From: Arthonia radiata | Taxonomy: Eukaryota; Ascomycota; Arthoniomycetes; Arthoniales; Arthoniaceae | Direction: 5' to 3' | Assembly (NCBI GenBank): GCA_002989075.1 | Contig: PSQN01000003.1 | Coordinates: 1,864,340 to 1,928,339 of the forward strand | Length of the DNA: 64,000 nt | The notes under the pieces: generated by a model | Databases searched by the model: none | Told to the model about the DNA's origin: nothing | What the model saw: only the letters and a program-made list of their open reading frames with translations | Shown here: positions 36,401 through 46,600 of the stretch, piece by piece | How the letters are laid out: each line of letters opens with the position of its first letter | How positions within the stretch are numbered: position 1 is the first letter of the stretch | Made by a program: the position numbers and the translations under genes

Positions 36401-38994
36401 CCGTATAAGTTCTTTATTGCGCTCCTTATTCTTACTACTAAAAATAGCTTGTAGAGTATTTATTCTGTAGAACGACTTTTATTTAAAGTGCTTGTACCTA
36501 GTAAAGAGAAGTTTTTTAGTTCTCTAATCTACTTCTAGGTTATATTGTTGTAACTAAGGTATACTTAGTACAGCGTAGTGCTAGTTAATATTTACGATAT
36601 TATAAGTAATTTCTTTCTAATAGTTCTCAATTATTATATCTATTAGCAAAGTTTTGTAGTCGACTCTTTCCTCTGCCCCTTAAAATCTAAACAGTGCGTA
36701 GGGTAATTTCTTCTTTTATATTTATATTTAATACTTTTTAACGTAGCGTATCGAGATAAAGTTGCTTATTGCGCCTAAATCGATTATAATTTTAATGTTT
36801 CTGTGGTTTATTGTTGTTTAAGTGTGTAAATATATTCTGTAGGAAGCTAAGCTCGTATAGAGCTAGACTTCTAGAAAGTTTAACTGTTAGACGAACCGGT
36901 ACTACTATCCTTAAAGCAGTTGGCTTAGTCTTTTTTCTGTTAATCGTATACGTTCTAGAGTATTCTAGATACTAGAATCTATTGTCGGTTAATTTACTAT
37001 AAGAATTCCTATATAAGATGTTTTAGTACTACTTTTATTATAACGTTTAGTTTGTTGTTTACGATCCCTGCTTTAATTATATAACTATCGCTAGTTAAGA
37101 TCTGTTGTGTTTATAAGTTATATATTGTTAATTAAAAATATTAGTACTAACTATATAATTCTAAACTCCTAATAAGGTAGTCTACTAGTTATTATAAGCG
37201 TAAATAAATATATTCTAGAATATTATTAATATCTTTATTAGCGCTCAACTTTCTATTGTAAAAGGCTAACTAACAAAGTCTCTATATTATTTCTTTCTAA
37301 CGGATTAGAGTTTATTCTTTCTAATTAGTATCGTCCTCGAGAGAGGATTCTATACTATTAGAATCTATATTTTTATCTTTAAGTTGTTATCTTATCTATA
37401 ACGTATCGTAGCTGCTATCTTACTTAGCTTCTACGATCTATTCTTCCTTAAATTTCTCTTAGGTTTCTAAGTAAGGTAATTTAGATCGTCCTCGGGTAAG
37501 GTCTAGTTCTTATATCGAACCTTATTTTAAAGATATCGGTTTCCTTAGCTACCATTTTAATCCTAATTTATTAGATTTATAAGTCGTATAATCGTTATCG
37601 TAGTACGTAGTCTAAAATAGTGTTTTATATAGTGCAACGGTATCTCGTACCTACTACCTCAGAATAGTGCGGTTAGTGTTGTTCCAGTCCTATAGATTTT
37701 ATTGTTTCTATTTTATTTGTCGTTCCTTTATTTCTTCTTATAACTCGCTGTCTATGTTCCAGTTTTTGTATAAGTTAAATAAGTTTTACTCGTTGTACTT
37801 CTCGTTAAACGAAACTTAGTGAGTATTTTTTTAGTTACAGAAGGTATTCTAGTAGATATTCTTTTGCTTCTTAGTTAGTTTAGTAACGTACTTATATTAG
37901 TTCTAAATAATCTTCTGTAGGAGATCTAATTCTTAAAGAGAACGACCCTTGGTTAAGTTAATATACTAGTGGTCGGCGAAGGCTGCTAGTAGCTTTATTG
38001 TTTTATTGCGACCGTTGTTCTCTTGTATCTAAGTAATTATATTAAACTGTTGTCGTAGGAAACAGAGTTTCTATAATTAATTGTTGTGTCTATTTCTACT
38101 AGTACTATTAAACTGTTATTTTTTAAAACGGTATTCTTTAACTTAATACCCTAGTTTCCCGCAATATAAGTATAGCTTATTCTTTATTCTATGTTCTCTT
38201 TTCTAGTTGTTTAGTCTCTCTTAAGGCTTAGTAAAATTTAACTCTATTGGATCGCCTCAATTTTGTCGTAAGTTTGCTTAATTCTTTATTTTATAAAATC
38301 TATTAGTAGGGTTACTCTTCTTTTTTATCTATCTTTTAAAGTTACTGTCGTTAATCTTCTTTGCTCGTTATATAAAGTTATTAAGATTATCGAACTTTTC
38401 TCTATAAATATAGATTATTTTCTTAATATAATCCTTAAGTCCTTCGTAAAAGGTCTTAATAAGGAGTTTCTCGTTCTATCCTATTTAATTAGCATACTAT
38501 ATAAATTTAACGGCGTATCTACTCGCTGGTTCTATCTACTTAAGGTTTCTAAGCTTCCTAGTAGCAACGCGTCTAGCGTTAGTCTATCTAAAGATTTTAT
38601 AAAGCTTCTTCTAAAAGAAGATAAAACTAGCGAAGAACTTGTCGGTATTCTTGCGCCTGCTCTTTATCGGGGTAAATAAGAAATTGTCGAGGTAGTACTT
38701 AACCTACTTATAAGCATCTTTATCTATATAAGAGGTAGTAAATAGAACTATAGTAGTGTCGTTCGGGAACTAGTCTTTGTAAGTTTTAAAGTATACGGCT
38801 AGGCGTATTAAAAATAAAGTAACTTTAAAACGTTTATCTAAGAAGCTTTTTCTTATTTTAATGTTAACGTCTAATATCTTACTTATACTAGCTATTCTGT
38901 TAGTTAACCTGTTCGTAGCGTCGCGGCTGTTGGGTACCGAAGTAGTAGACATAACTAATCTACTTTCTCTACTTTTGTAGCAAGTCTATTAAAG

Positions 38995-39466
38995 TATAAC
39001 GCCGGTCGCTAAGAGAACTGAACTAAGGCTTACTTGCCTTGTATACTTGTCGACCTTAGTAGTAGGTGTCTTGTGTGCTAGAGACTAAAAGGTAGGAGAG
39101 GCGAGATAAATTACTAAAGGTGAGAGAGGCTTAACTAGAGTAGACAGAAGGTGAAGCACGTTACTTAAATATAGTTAAGAAACTTATATTTAGATATTAA
39201 GTTAACAGACTAAAGTCTATCCTAAGGTCGGCTATTAGTCTAGCTATATAGTCTAAGGTATAAGAGAGGTCCTTTGGGGCCGCTGTGGCTGCTAGTGTTC
39301 TTGTAGGTAACCGTGGCTTTCTAGCCCGACGTGCCCGCTTTGGCCGCTGTCGGCAAAAGAGGTTTTGTCGGCCAAAGGTGCGCTAGTGCCTGTTAGCGTC
39401 CTAGCGAGTGGTAAGTGTTGATGCTCGGGGGTTCGCTCAGCCGTCCCGGGCTTAGCGTTCGTAACA
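38995..39466 (-). repeat. 5' LTR of Gypsy G1 (472 bp)
   Basis: Ends in gcgttcgtaaca at 39466, followed by the target duplication atctg. On the - strand the internal region begins directly after 38995, and the gag Met is 42 bp further in. Confidence 0.9.
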
Positions 39467-39471
39467 ATCTG

Positions 39472-40269
39472 CTTTAAAATTAACTTAGAATAAGATCTAA
39501 AATTAGCCTAAAATTGCTCTAGATTTTAAAGTAGCTTACTAATTATTAGATTTACTAATACTTAATGATAGCTATAATTACTAATTATATCTTTTTTTTA
39601 TAGTAGTTAGACTAAGATCTATTTAAAACTAATCTATTATAATTACAAAGTGACTCTTATTAGTAAGTAAGCTATTAACACTTAAAACTACCTTCCTATC
39701 TAGTTAAATCTAATAGCTAGAGCTTAGAAAAAATATTTATTAGATATAGCTAAACTTTCTCTATTGATGTCTATTTTTAGCGAATCTCTATTTAGAAAGA
39801 ATAGCTTATAATAAAATATTTTTAAAGTCTAGATTAAATTTAGATTTATAAGTAGCTTATAAATTGCTTAGTAATCTTAATTTTGTTCATACTAATACTT
39901 ATTAATTATACTATATTAGTAATATATTAGAAATCTATTAGTAATCTACTTAGTAATCTACTCAGTAATTTTTTTTATATTCTATCTATATGGTAGGCTA
40001 CTCTAACCTCTTAAATAGTTTTTTTTATCTTTCTAATATAGCTCTAATTCCTATCTAGATCTAGATCTAAACTAAACTAAGATTAATCTATACTACTTTT
40101 AGCTAGTATATAAGTTCAAATATATATCTATTTATATATATACTTACTAATTAGATCATAGGTATCTAAATAGAGAGTCTAGCCCTTAAACTAGCTTTAT
40201 AGTAGAAAATTCTAATATACCTACTATACTAATAGAAGATTAATAAGATAATAATTTAATTAATTAATT
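39472..40269. other. Remainder of hAT B/Z right arm, nothing recognised
   Basis: AT-rich continuation of the hAT copy after the Gypsy insertion. It contains short repeated words such as agtaatctact near 39940-39970 and taattaattaatta near 40256-40270. No coding-like frame is evident. Confidence 0.4.
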
Positions 40270-40750
40270 AAATATATTAGTAGACAAATAGAATTACTCT
40301 ATTCCGATATACACTACGCTTATACTATTAGTAATAGTATTATAGGATACTATATTAAGCTATAGCTAGAAGAAGAGACTAGACCTATTACCTACAATAA
40401 AGATATTACTACTATAAGAAGGTTTATTAAAAGCTATATTAATAATATACTAAGAGTACGTTAGTAATCTAGATTATCTATTAACTTTTATTAGAACTAA
40501 TTGAAATTAGATCTTATAAGTAAATATAGCCTACCACTTAAAAAGAACTACAATCTTATAAGAGATATTAAAAGAGAGCTATATAGTTATCTTAGTTAAT
40601 TTAGAGATAATTATCTATATTTTAAAGAGCTAGATAGGGCTAAAGAGCTAGAAAATATTATAAGAGAGTAAAATATCTATAAACAAGGTTAGCTTTACTT
40701 TAGATTACTCTATTAGAGGCTAATATAAAAAGCTAGATAAATTATAATTC
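40270..40750 (+). pseudogene. Coding-like stretch on + strand in right part of hAT B/Z, unidentified
   Basis: About 110 codons of one + strand frame (clearest at 40440-40745) have protein-like composition, such as FKELDRAKELENIIRE at 40621-40668. Interruptions are almost all TAG/TAA at places suiting former Gln codons, the RIP pattern. The frame looks mostly helical and charged. It runs opposite to the hAT transposase and has no counterpart in copy C/X. It may be a second gene of this element, cargo, or part of another nested element. I do not recognise the family. Confidence 0.4.
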
Positions 40751-41067
40751 ATCTAAGTTTCTAGTAAATAATATATTAAGTATTCTATTTAACTATTATA
40801 CTAGTGTTATAAGTATGGTTATATAAATTTATAAATTTAAATTTAGATATCTAATTATCTAGAGTAGTGAAAGTAGTCTAGTTTTAAGATATTATATACT
40901 AGTTTATTAGTTCTATATAATTGCCTTTTTAGGTAATATAATATTATAATCCAAATTAAACTAAATTCGAACCAGAAGCCCAGTTCGGATTTAGATTAAA
41001 GCAGGCATAGGGCTGATCTAAACCAAAATAGAACTAAACCCTGGATTGGAACCAATTTAATATACTG

Positions 41068-41075
41068 TCTAGTTC
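41068..41075. repeat. 8-bp target duplication of hAT B/Z (right)
   Basis: tctagttc, the partner of 27807-27814. What follows (from 41076) is the resumed C-terminal end of hAT C/X. Confidence 0.85.
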
Positions 41076-41409
41076 TAATTAGAAAAATAATCTAAAAGAG
41101 GATCTTAAAGAATAAAGTCTAGAAGACTAATTACTATATCTATTTCTAGCTCTAATTTAGATAATAATAGTAGTAAAAATAACTTACCTACTAATACTAT
41201 ATATTCTAATAGATATAGTAAAGTTAAATCTAGTAAGACTAGATCTAATAAAATTAGTAGAAAGTTTAATATAGTATCTAAATATAATATAAATTTCTTC
41301 TATTTCTATAAATTATAATCTAGATTAACCTTAATCTAAAATAGAATTAATCCAATAAAGTAGCCCTATATATAATTAAACCAAACTAAGCCGAAATAGT
41401 TTAATTTAG

Positions 41410-41916
41410 TGTTGGAAATTAACCAACTAGCTGGTTAGCCGGAACCCCCAGGGGCCCGGAGTATTGGACAGGTCCTACTAGCTGTCTCGGCCTAGAATAG
41501 AACAAGCCTTTTACCTAAAGGGTCGGGCCTAGTGGCCCGGGCTTAGGACAAAAAGAAGCATTGTACGACCCGTCCTAGACAGCTGGCCTGTAGTTTAAGA
41601 CAACACAGAATAGACTTAGAGACTAATAGTTTTAAATAGACAGAATTACTGTCTTATACGGTAAGTTACAGGTTATCTGGCTTCTATCAAAAAAACAGAT
41701 ATCTAGTAAGTCCTGTACGGGCTACTAAACTTAGATATATAAGCTAGAATCTCTTTAGAGGATTCTAGCTAACAAGATAGACAATATAACAACAGCTTCT
41801 CCTTGCTACTAAGTATTGTACCTATATTAAGCCTGAGTATTGCACCAGTCTTAAGCTGGTCTCGTCTTCCTACTCTTTATAGTAGTATCCTTCTTCTTCC
41901 CTGCACCTTTTTAACA
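41410..41916 (+). repeat. Copia solo LTR with target duplication
   Basis: 507 bp from tgttggaaattaacc to ctttttaaca, the same family as the Copia LTRs at 10826 and 15728 but reading on the + strand. It is flanked by perfect 5-bp repeats tttag (41405-41409 and 41917-41921). No internal region is left, so the element was reduced by LTR-LTR recombination. It sits inside the right end of hAT C/X. Confidence 0.92.
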
Positions 41917-41957
41917 TTTAGTTTAATTTAGATTATTAAAACTAATTTAATATACTG

Positions 41958-42771
41958 TATATTAGCTAAGAATATAAGAAAAATAATAGATACTTACATA
42001 AAGCTTAGAGTTAAGTCTTTAAACTTATTTTAGTATATAACTTTTAGATAATAAGTTCTAAAGCTTTTAGTATTAGTATAAATCTTAATAAAGTATCTCA
42101 ATATAATACAAGACTTTTCTATTTTTAGTATAATCTAGATTAATTCTAATCTAAACTAGAGCTAAACTAGCAAATTAGCCCTATATATAATTGTTTAAAA
42201 GGTGCAGGGAAGAAGAAGAATACTACTACAAAGAGTAGAAAGACGAGACCAGCTTGAGACTGGTATAATACTTAGGCTTAATACAGGTACAATACTTAGT
42301 AGCAAGGAGAAGCTGTTGTTATGTTATCTGTCTTGTTAGCTAAAATTCTCTAGAGAGATCTTAGCTTATATATCTAAGTCTAGCGGCCTATATAGGACCT
42401 ACTAGATATCTATTCTTTTAAATAGAGGCCAGACAACCTGTAACTTACCGTATAAGACAGTAATTTCGTCTATTTAAAACTATTAGTCTTAGTCTATCCT
42501 ATATTGTCTTAGACTACGGGCCAGCTGTCTAGAATAGGTCGTATAATGCTCCTTTTTGTTCTAGGCCCGGGCTACTAGGCCCAATTCTTTAGGTAAAAGG
42601 CTTGTTCTATTCTAGACCGGGACAGCTGGTAGGACCTATTCAATACTCTAGGCCCCTGAGGGTTCCGGCTAACCAGCTAGTTGGTTAATTTTCAACAATA
42701 ATTTAAGCCAAACTAAATTAAATTATATAAACTAGATTAATCTAGATTAGTAGAATCAACTTGATACACTA
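41958..42771 (+). mobile_element. hAT transposon tail, copy Y, with Copia solo LTR inside
   Basis: Matches, in inverted orientation, the left-end tails of copies B/Z (27815-28130) and D (22500-22740). It keeps the motif agccctatatata (42176-42188) and a right terminal repeat that reads inward tagtgtatcaagttgattc, ending at 42771. The solo LTR at 42192-42697 interrupts it. It begins at the second copy of tatattag, so C/X appears to have inserted here. Its orientation is opposite to copy D on the other side, which is unexplained. Confidence 0.6.
42192..42697 (-). repeat. Copia solo LTR with target duplication
   Basis: 506 bp from tgtttaaaaggtgc to ggttaattttcaaca, reading on the - strand. It is flanked by perfect 5-bp repeats ataat (42187-42191 and 42698-42702) and inserted in the hAT tail copy Y. 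Confidence 0.92.
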
Positions 42772-43010
42772 TATAATTTTAAATAATAGAATGTAAGAAC
42801 AATCTATTAATTAAAGAATCTTTATATATAGAATAAATATTATATTACTATAATCTTACTCTAGACTAGACTAGGCTAGATAAGTCAGATTAGATTTAGT
42901 CTTAACTTATATTAATATATATTATCTAGATAGACTACTAATATATAGATATTACTTTTAATAATTATAAAATAAATTAAGTATATTTATAAGAAAATTA
43001 AAAAGTAGAC

Positions 43011-43419
43011 TGTTTAAAAGGTGCAGGGAAGAAGAAGGATACTACTACAAAGAGTAGAAAGACGAGACCAGCTTAGGACTGATACAATACTTAGGCTTAG
43101 TACAGGTACAATACTTAGAAACAAGGAGAAGCTGTTGTTATATTGTCTGTCTTGTTAGCTAGAATTCTCTAGAGGAATTCTAGCTTATATATCTAAGTTT
43201 AGCGGTCTGTATAGGACTTACTAGATATCTATTCTTTTTGATAGGAGCTAGATAACCCGTAACTTACTGTATAAGACAGTAATTCTGTCTATCTAAAACT
43301 ATTAGTCTCTAAGTCTATTCCGTATTGTCTTAGATTATAGGCCAGCTGTCTAGAACGGGTCGTACAATACTCCTTTTTGTCCTAGATCCGGGCTACTAGG
43401 CCCGATCCTTTAGGTAAAA
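43011..43419 (-). repeat. Copia LTR, first part, interrupted by Gypsy G2
   Basis: Starts tgtttaaaaggtgcaggg and follows the Copia LTR until taggtaaaa, where the G2 element begins at 43420. The LTR resumes at 51437 (ggcttgtttt) without loss. Confidence 0.9.
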
Positions 43420-43615
43420 TGTAATGCATAGACGTCCCGATAGCGAATTAGGACAGAATGTTGCCTCTTTAGGAAGGCTGCAATTCTAGAAGGATATCTT
43501 TCCTCTAGTAGACGCATTCCTTTCTGGTCTCCTTAATAATTAGCTTAAACACTAGTAGGGCCTATTTAAACCCTTTTTGCCACCTAACTGCTTCCTACTC
43601 TACATCCAAATTATA
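43420..43615 (+). repeat. 5' LTR of Gypsy G2 (196 bp)
   Basis: Starts tgtaatgcatagacg and ends aaattata. Same length as the LTR at 51236-51431; differences are mainly transitions. Confidence 0.9.
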
Positions 43616-46600
43616 TTCTAATTATTCTAAACCTACGAGGGGGGCGGCCGGCAGTTAGATACCTTATCGACGTCGCTTAGAGATCAACCCGGTATAATCG
43701 AGTATAGCCGAGACTCCGTATATACGTTAAAATAAATAATATTAAAATTAATTAATAGCCGATGCTAATAAGTACCGTATTCGAAGAGAACGAATAAGAA
43801 ACTAAGCACGCGACGGTAGTCGCTTTATATCCGCCGCACAAGTAGAATACAGAGCGTAGCAAAACATAGTTAACGCCGAAGAAGACTAGGACCCTTATAT
43901 AAGATTTAGCGACAACGATAAGCAAGAGAGCTTATAAGCCGGTAAATAGACGTCGAGCAGATCGCAAACTAAGAAGAACGATAGTCTAAACCAAAACAAT
44001 AACGACGACGAAGGGGCCTACCAAGGCTTTAACCGCAAAGAATCCCTCTTTAGCGCCTCCTTAAGTGTTAAGGTACGAAAGCTAAGACAAAAACTACTAG
44101 TACAGTAGCAGCAGCACACTATTAAGAAGCTTAAGCTCGAAAAGTAAATACTCGAAGTTAAGCTTTAGTTCGTCTGCAATTTAGGGGCTGATAGCAAGCG
44201 GCTACGAGGCGATTTAAGTCTTTAAAGCTAGATTAACGAGCTTCTTAAGAAAAAGGCGTTTAAGCTTAAAAGAGCTATAAGCTCTGTAAACACTTAATAG
44301 ACTTAAACTATTAAGAAAAGATTTTAGATAGCTAACGTATCGGACTTCGATAACGTTTGTATTATTATTTAGTACGTTTAGAGACTTTCTAGAGACTTAG
44401 CGGATAGGTAGCAAACTTACGCTGAAGAGAATAAAGAGAAAACGTTGCTCTACGTATAAGCGTACTTTAAAGAATAGGTAATAGAATGTATCGTCAACTT
44501 AGCTATAGCTACTACAGCTAACGTAGAAAAGTTCTTTACGTCGATATAGAGTTCGACGTAGAAGCTCGAGAACTTTCTAAGCTTTCTATAGAATAAAGAA
44601 ACTAAGTTGCTAGGTAGTAAGATACCGGACCTAAATTGGGCTGTATTTTACTATATACGCTTATCTTTATAGATTAAGGTAAAGCTAATTAAGTAAGGTC
44701 TCTTAAAGAACCTACTTAAAGATATAAACAAGCTTCTAAAGAAAGTTTATTAATATATAAATATTAATTGTAGTGTATCGTAGGACGCCCGCAATACTAA
44801 TATAAACCGAAATCGCTTTAATAGCGGATCGAGTACAAACTATAGCGGTTATAACGCTAGAGCATTCTTACAGAGGTCGGACCGTAAACGAGGCGGTTTA
44901 TATCGAGAACGAGGCAACTTACCGGTCCGATAAAGAGATAATAGCTCTACCGTATAGAAGTAACTAGAGTTAATATATAGTAAGGCAAATATTATCTACT
45001 TTACGTACAATTAAAAAGAGTATTATGCTACTAAATGTACTACGTTCTAAACTAATGTCAATTCGACGCTAGTTAGATAGAGAAACAATAGACCTCGAGG
45101 GTAAGTTTCGCGTCTCTAAAGCTTAGAACTGTCGATTAATAGCGAGAATAAATTAAAGTCTCGGTACAGCTAAGTAGGTCGCCGCAAGAGATTCTCGCGC
45201 TAGTAGATTTTAGTATAGAGATTAATCTTATTAATTATCGTATTGTGCTTAAAAGAGGATAGTAAAAATCGTATAAAGTAAAGCTTCTGTATACTAAGTT
45301 TCTTAATAAAAATAAGCTACAGCTTTATAGCGCTTATAACGTAAATATAACCGTAAGAAACGTATATAAAGAGAAACAGTATTACTAACTCTACCTATAT
45401 TTGGCTAACTTTATAGAATACAGCCTTGTCTTAGGATACCTATAGCTTAAGCAAGTTGAGCCCCAAATTAGCTGAGCGATAAGAACAATCGCTTAGAGAA
45501 ACCTTTCTGCGCCTAAAGAACGGGTAGTAGGAGCTAAATCTATTAAGATTGTCAATAAAAACGTAATTTTAGTATATTTGTAAAGAGACGGACAGTACTA
45601 CTTTACGATCTTGTAGATAAGAGTAGATAAACGTTATAAGTATTAAATAGCGGTCCTATTAGACGTTAGTTCGCTACTAGACCGGACCCCGAATAGCGAG
45701 CTTAAGAAAGTAGAGAAGCGAGATAAGCTTCCTTCTTAGTACGCTAAATATAAAAATATCTTTTCTAAAGAACTATCGAGTAAGCTTGCGCCGCTCAATA
45801 AGCATACTTATAAGATTAAGCTTAAGAATAGCACAGAACCTCTGTATAAGCTAATCTACTCTATATCGTAGGATAAGCTAAAGACGCTTCGAAAGTACCT
45901 AAATACTATAATTAAGAAAGAATAGATACAACCCTCTATTAGTTCGACGGGTGCTTTAGTCCTATTTATGCTTAAGGCAGATAGATCGTTGAGACTATAT
46001 ATTAACTACCGCGGTTTAAACAGTATAACTGTAAAGAATCGCTATACATTGCCGCTAGTCTTTAAGATTCTTAATTGCCTATAAGGCTCGAAGGTGTTTA
46101 CAAAGCTTAATCTTTGTAATACCTATTACTGTATCTATATTTACAAAGAAGATAAGTAAAAGACAGCGTTTCGTACCCGATATAGGTACTATAAATACCT
46201 AGTAATACCTTTTAAACTAGCAAACGCCTCTACTACGTTTTAGATATATATCTATAAAGCTATAGGCAATCTTATTGATATTGTGTATATCGTTTATATA
46301 GACGATATCTTAATTTTCTCTAAAGACGAGAAAAGCTATAAAGACTATATTAAAGAAGTTCTGCGAAGGCTCTGTAAATAAGGTTTATTTATAAAGCTGT
46401 TTAAGTGTTAATTTTATATTACCAAAGTTTCTTTCCTAGAGTTTACCGTAAGAGTCGATAGTATCGAAATAAACCTAAAAAGAATGCAGACTATAGCCGA
46501 ATAGCTAGTCTCTACTACTGTAAAGCAGATTCTGTCCTTCCTGGGATTTATAAACTTTTACCAGCGATTTATTTACGAATTTAGCCGCATCGTAGTATCA

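Larger units (their letters stand above)
32100..39466 (-). mobile_element. Gypsy LTR retrotransposon fossil, family G1, full length
   Basis: A 7.37-kb element with LTRs at both ends, TG...CA-type termini and a perfect 5-bp target duplication, inserted in hAT B/Z. It reads on the - strand. gag starts at a Met at 38952 (MSTTSVPNSRD) and runs to a zinc-knuckle-like region near 38125-38175 (YCGKLGY). Reverse transcriptase spans about 36090-35330, RNase H about 35280-34880, integrase about 34700-33950, and a basic C-terminal segment lies near 33550-33700. A purine-rich tract lies just inside the LTR at 32574-32590. Between pol and that LTR the + strand carries a separate antisense frame (32740-33400). 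The structure looks whole, but the coding region is broken dozens of times. It is the youngest layer at this spot. Confidence 0.9.
27815..41067 (-). mobile_element. hAT DNA transposon fossil, copy B/Z, inserted in C/X
   Basis: Terminal inverted repeats are tagtatgttaaattggttc at 27815 and, read inward from 41067, cagtatattaaattggttc. These are flanked by a perfect 8-bp duplication, together diagnostic of hAT. The transposase reads on the - strand. Its C-terminal dimerisation domain is at about 28600-28790, with a YP..LA..L core, a Glu-x-x-Phe-Ser-like segment and VTKKRA (28651-28668). Upstream transposase sequence continues to about 31200. A 27-bp minisatellite sits at 31267-31385. The right-hand ~2 kb (31700-32099 and 39472-41067) has no counterpart of that length in copy C/X. 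A Gypsy G1 element sits inside at 32100-39466; without it and its duplication the copy is about 5.9 kb. It is inactive, with many RIP-type stops. Confidence 0.75.
24039..41957 (+). mobile_element. hAT DNA transposon fossil, copy C/X, split by later insertions
   Basis: hAT-superfamily element with the transposase on the + strand. Its right terminal repeat reads inward cagtatattaaattagttt, ending at 41957. Its left end at 24039 (cttattgtattaaactag...) aligns with the corresponding end of copy B/Z through about 100 bp. The piece 24640-27814 is the reverse complement of 28400-31700. The C-terminal hAT dimerisation domain lies at about 27480-27720, with YP...LA-type residues, then VTKKRK, then a Leu-rich end. 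The copy is interrupted by hAT B/Z (27815-41067) and by a Copia solo LTR (41410-41916). Removing these and their target duplications leaves about 4.15 kb, normal for fungal hATs. The transposase is broken by numerous stops consistent with RIP of Gln codons; no zinc-finger N-terminus is recognisable. Confidence 0.7.

Noticed and set aside
22478-42771. A single giant cargo-carrying element (Starship-like)
   Set aside because: No tyrosine recombinase or other captain gene is recognised, and the internal order is fully explained by stepwise hAT, Gypsy and Copia insertions with their own target duplications.
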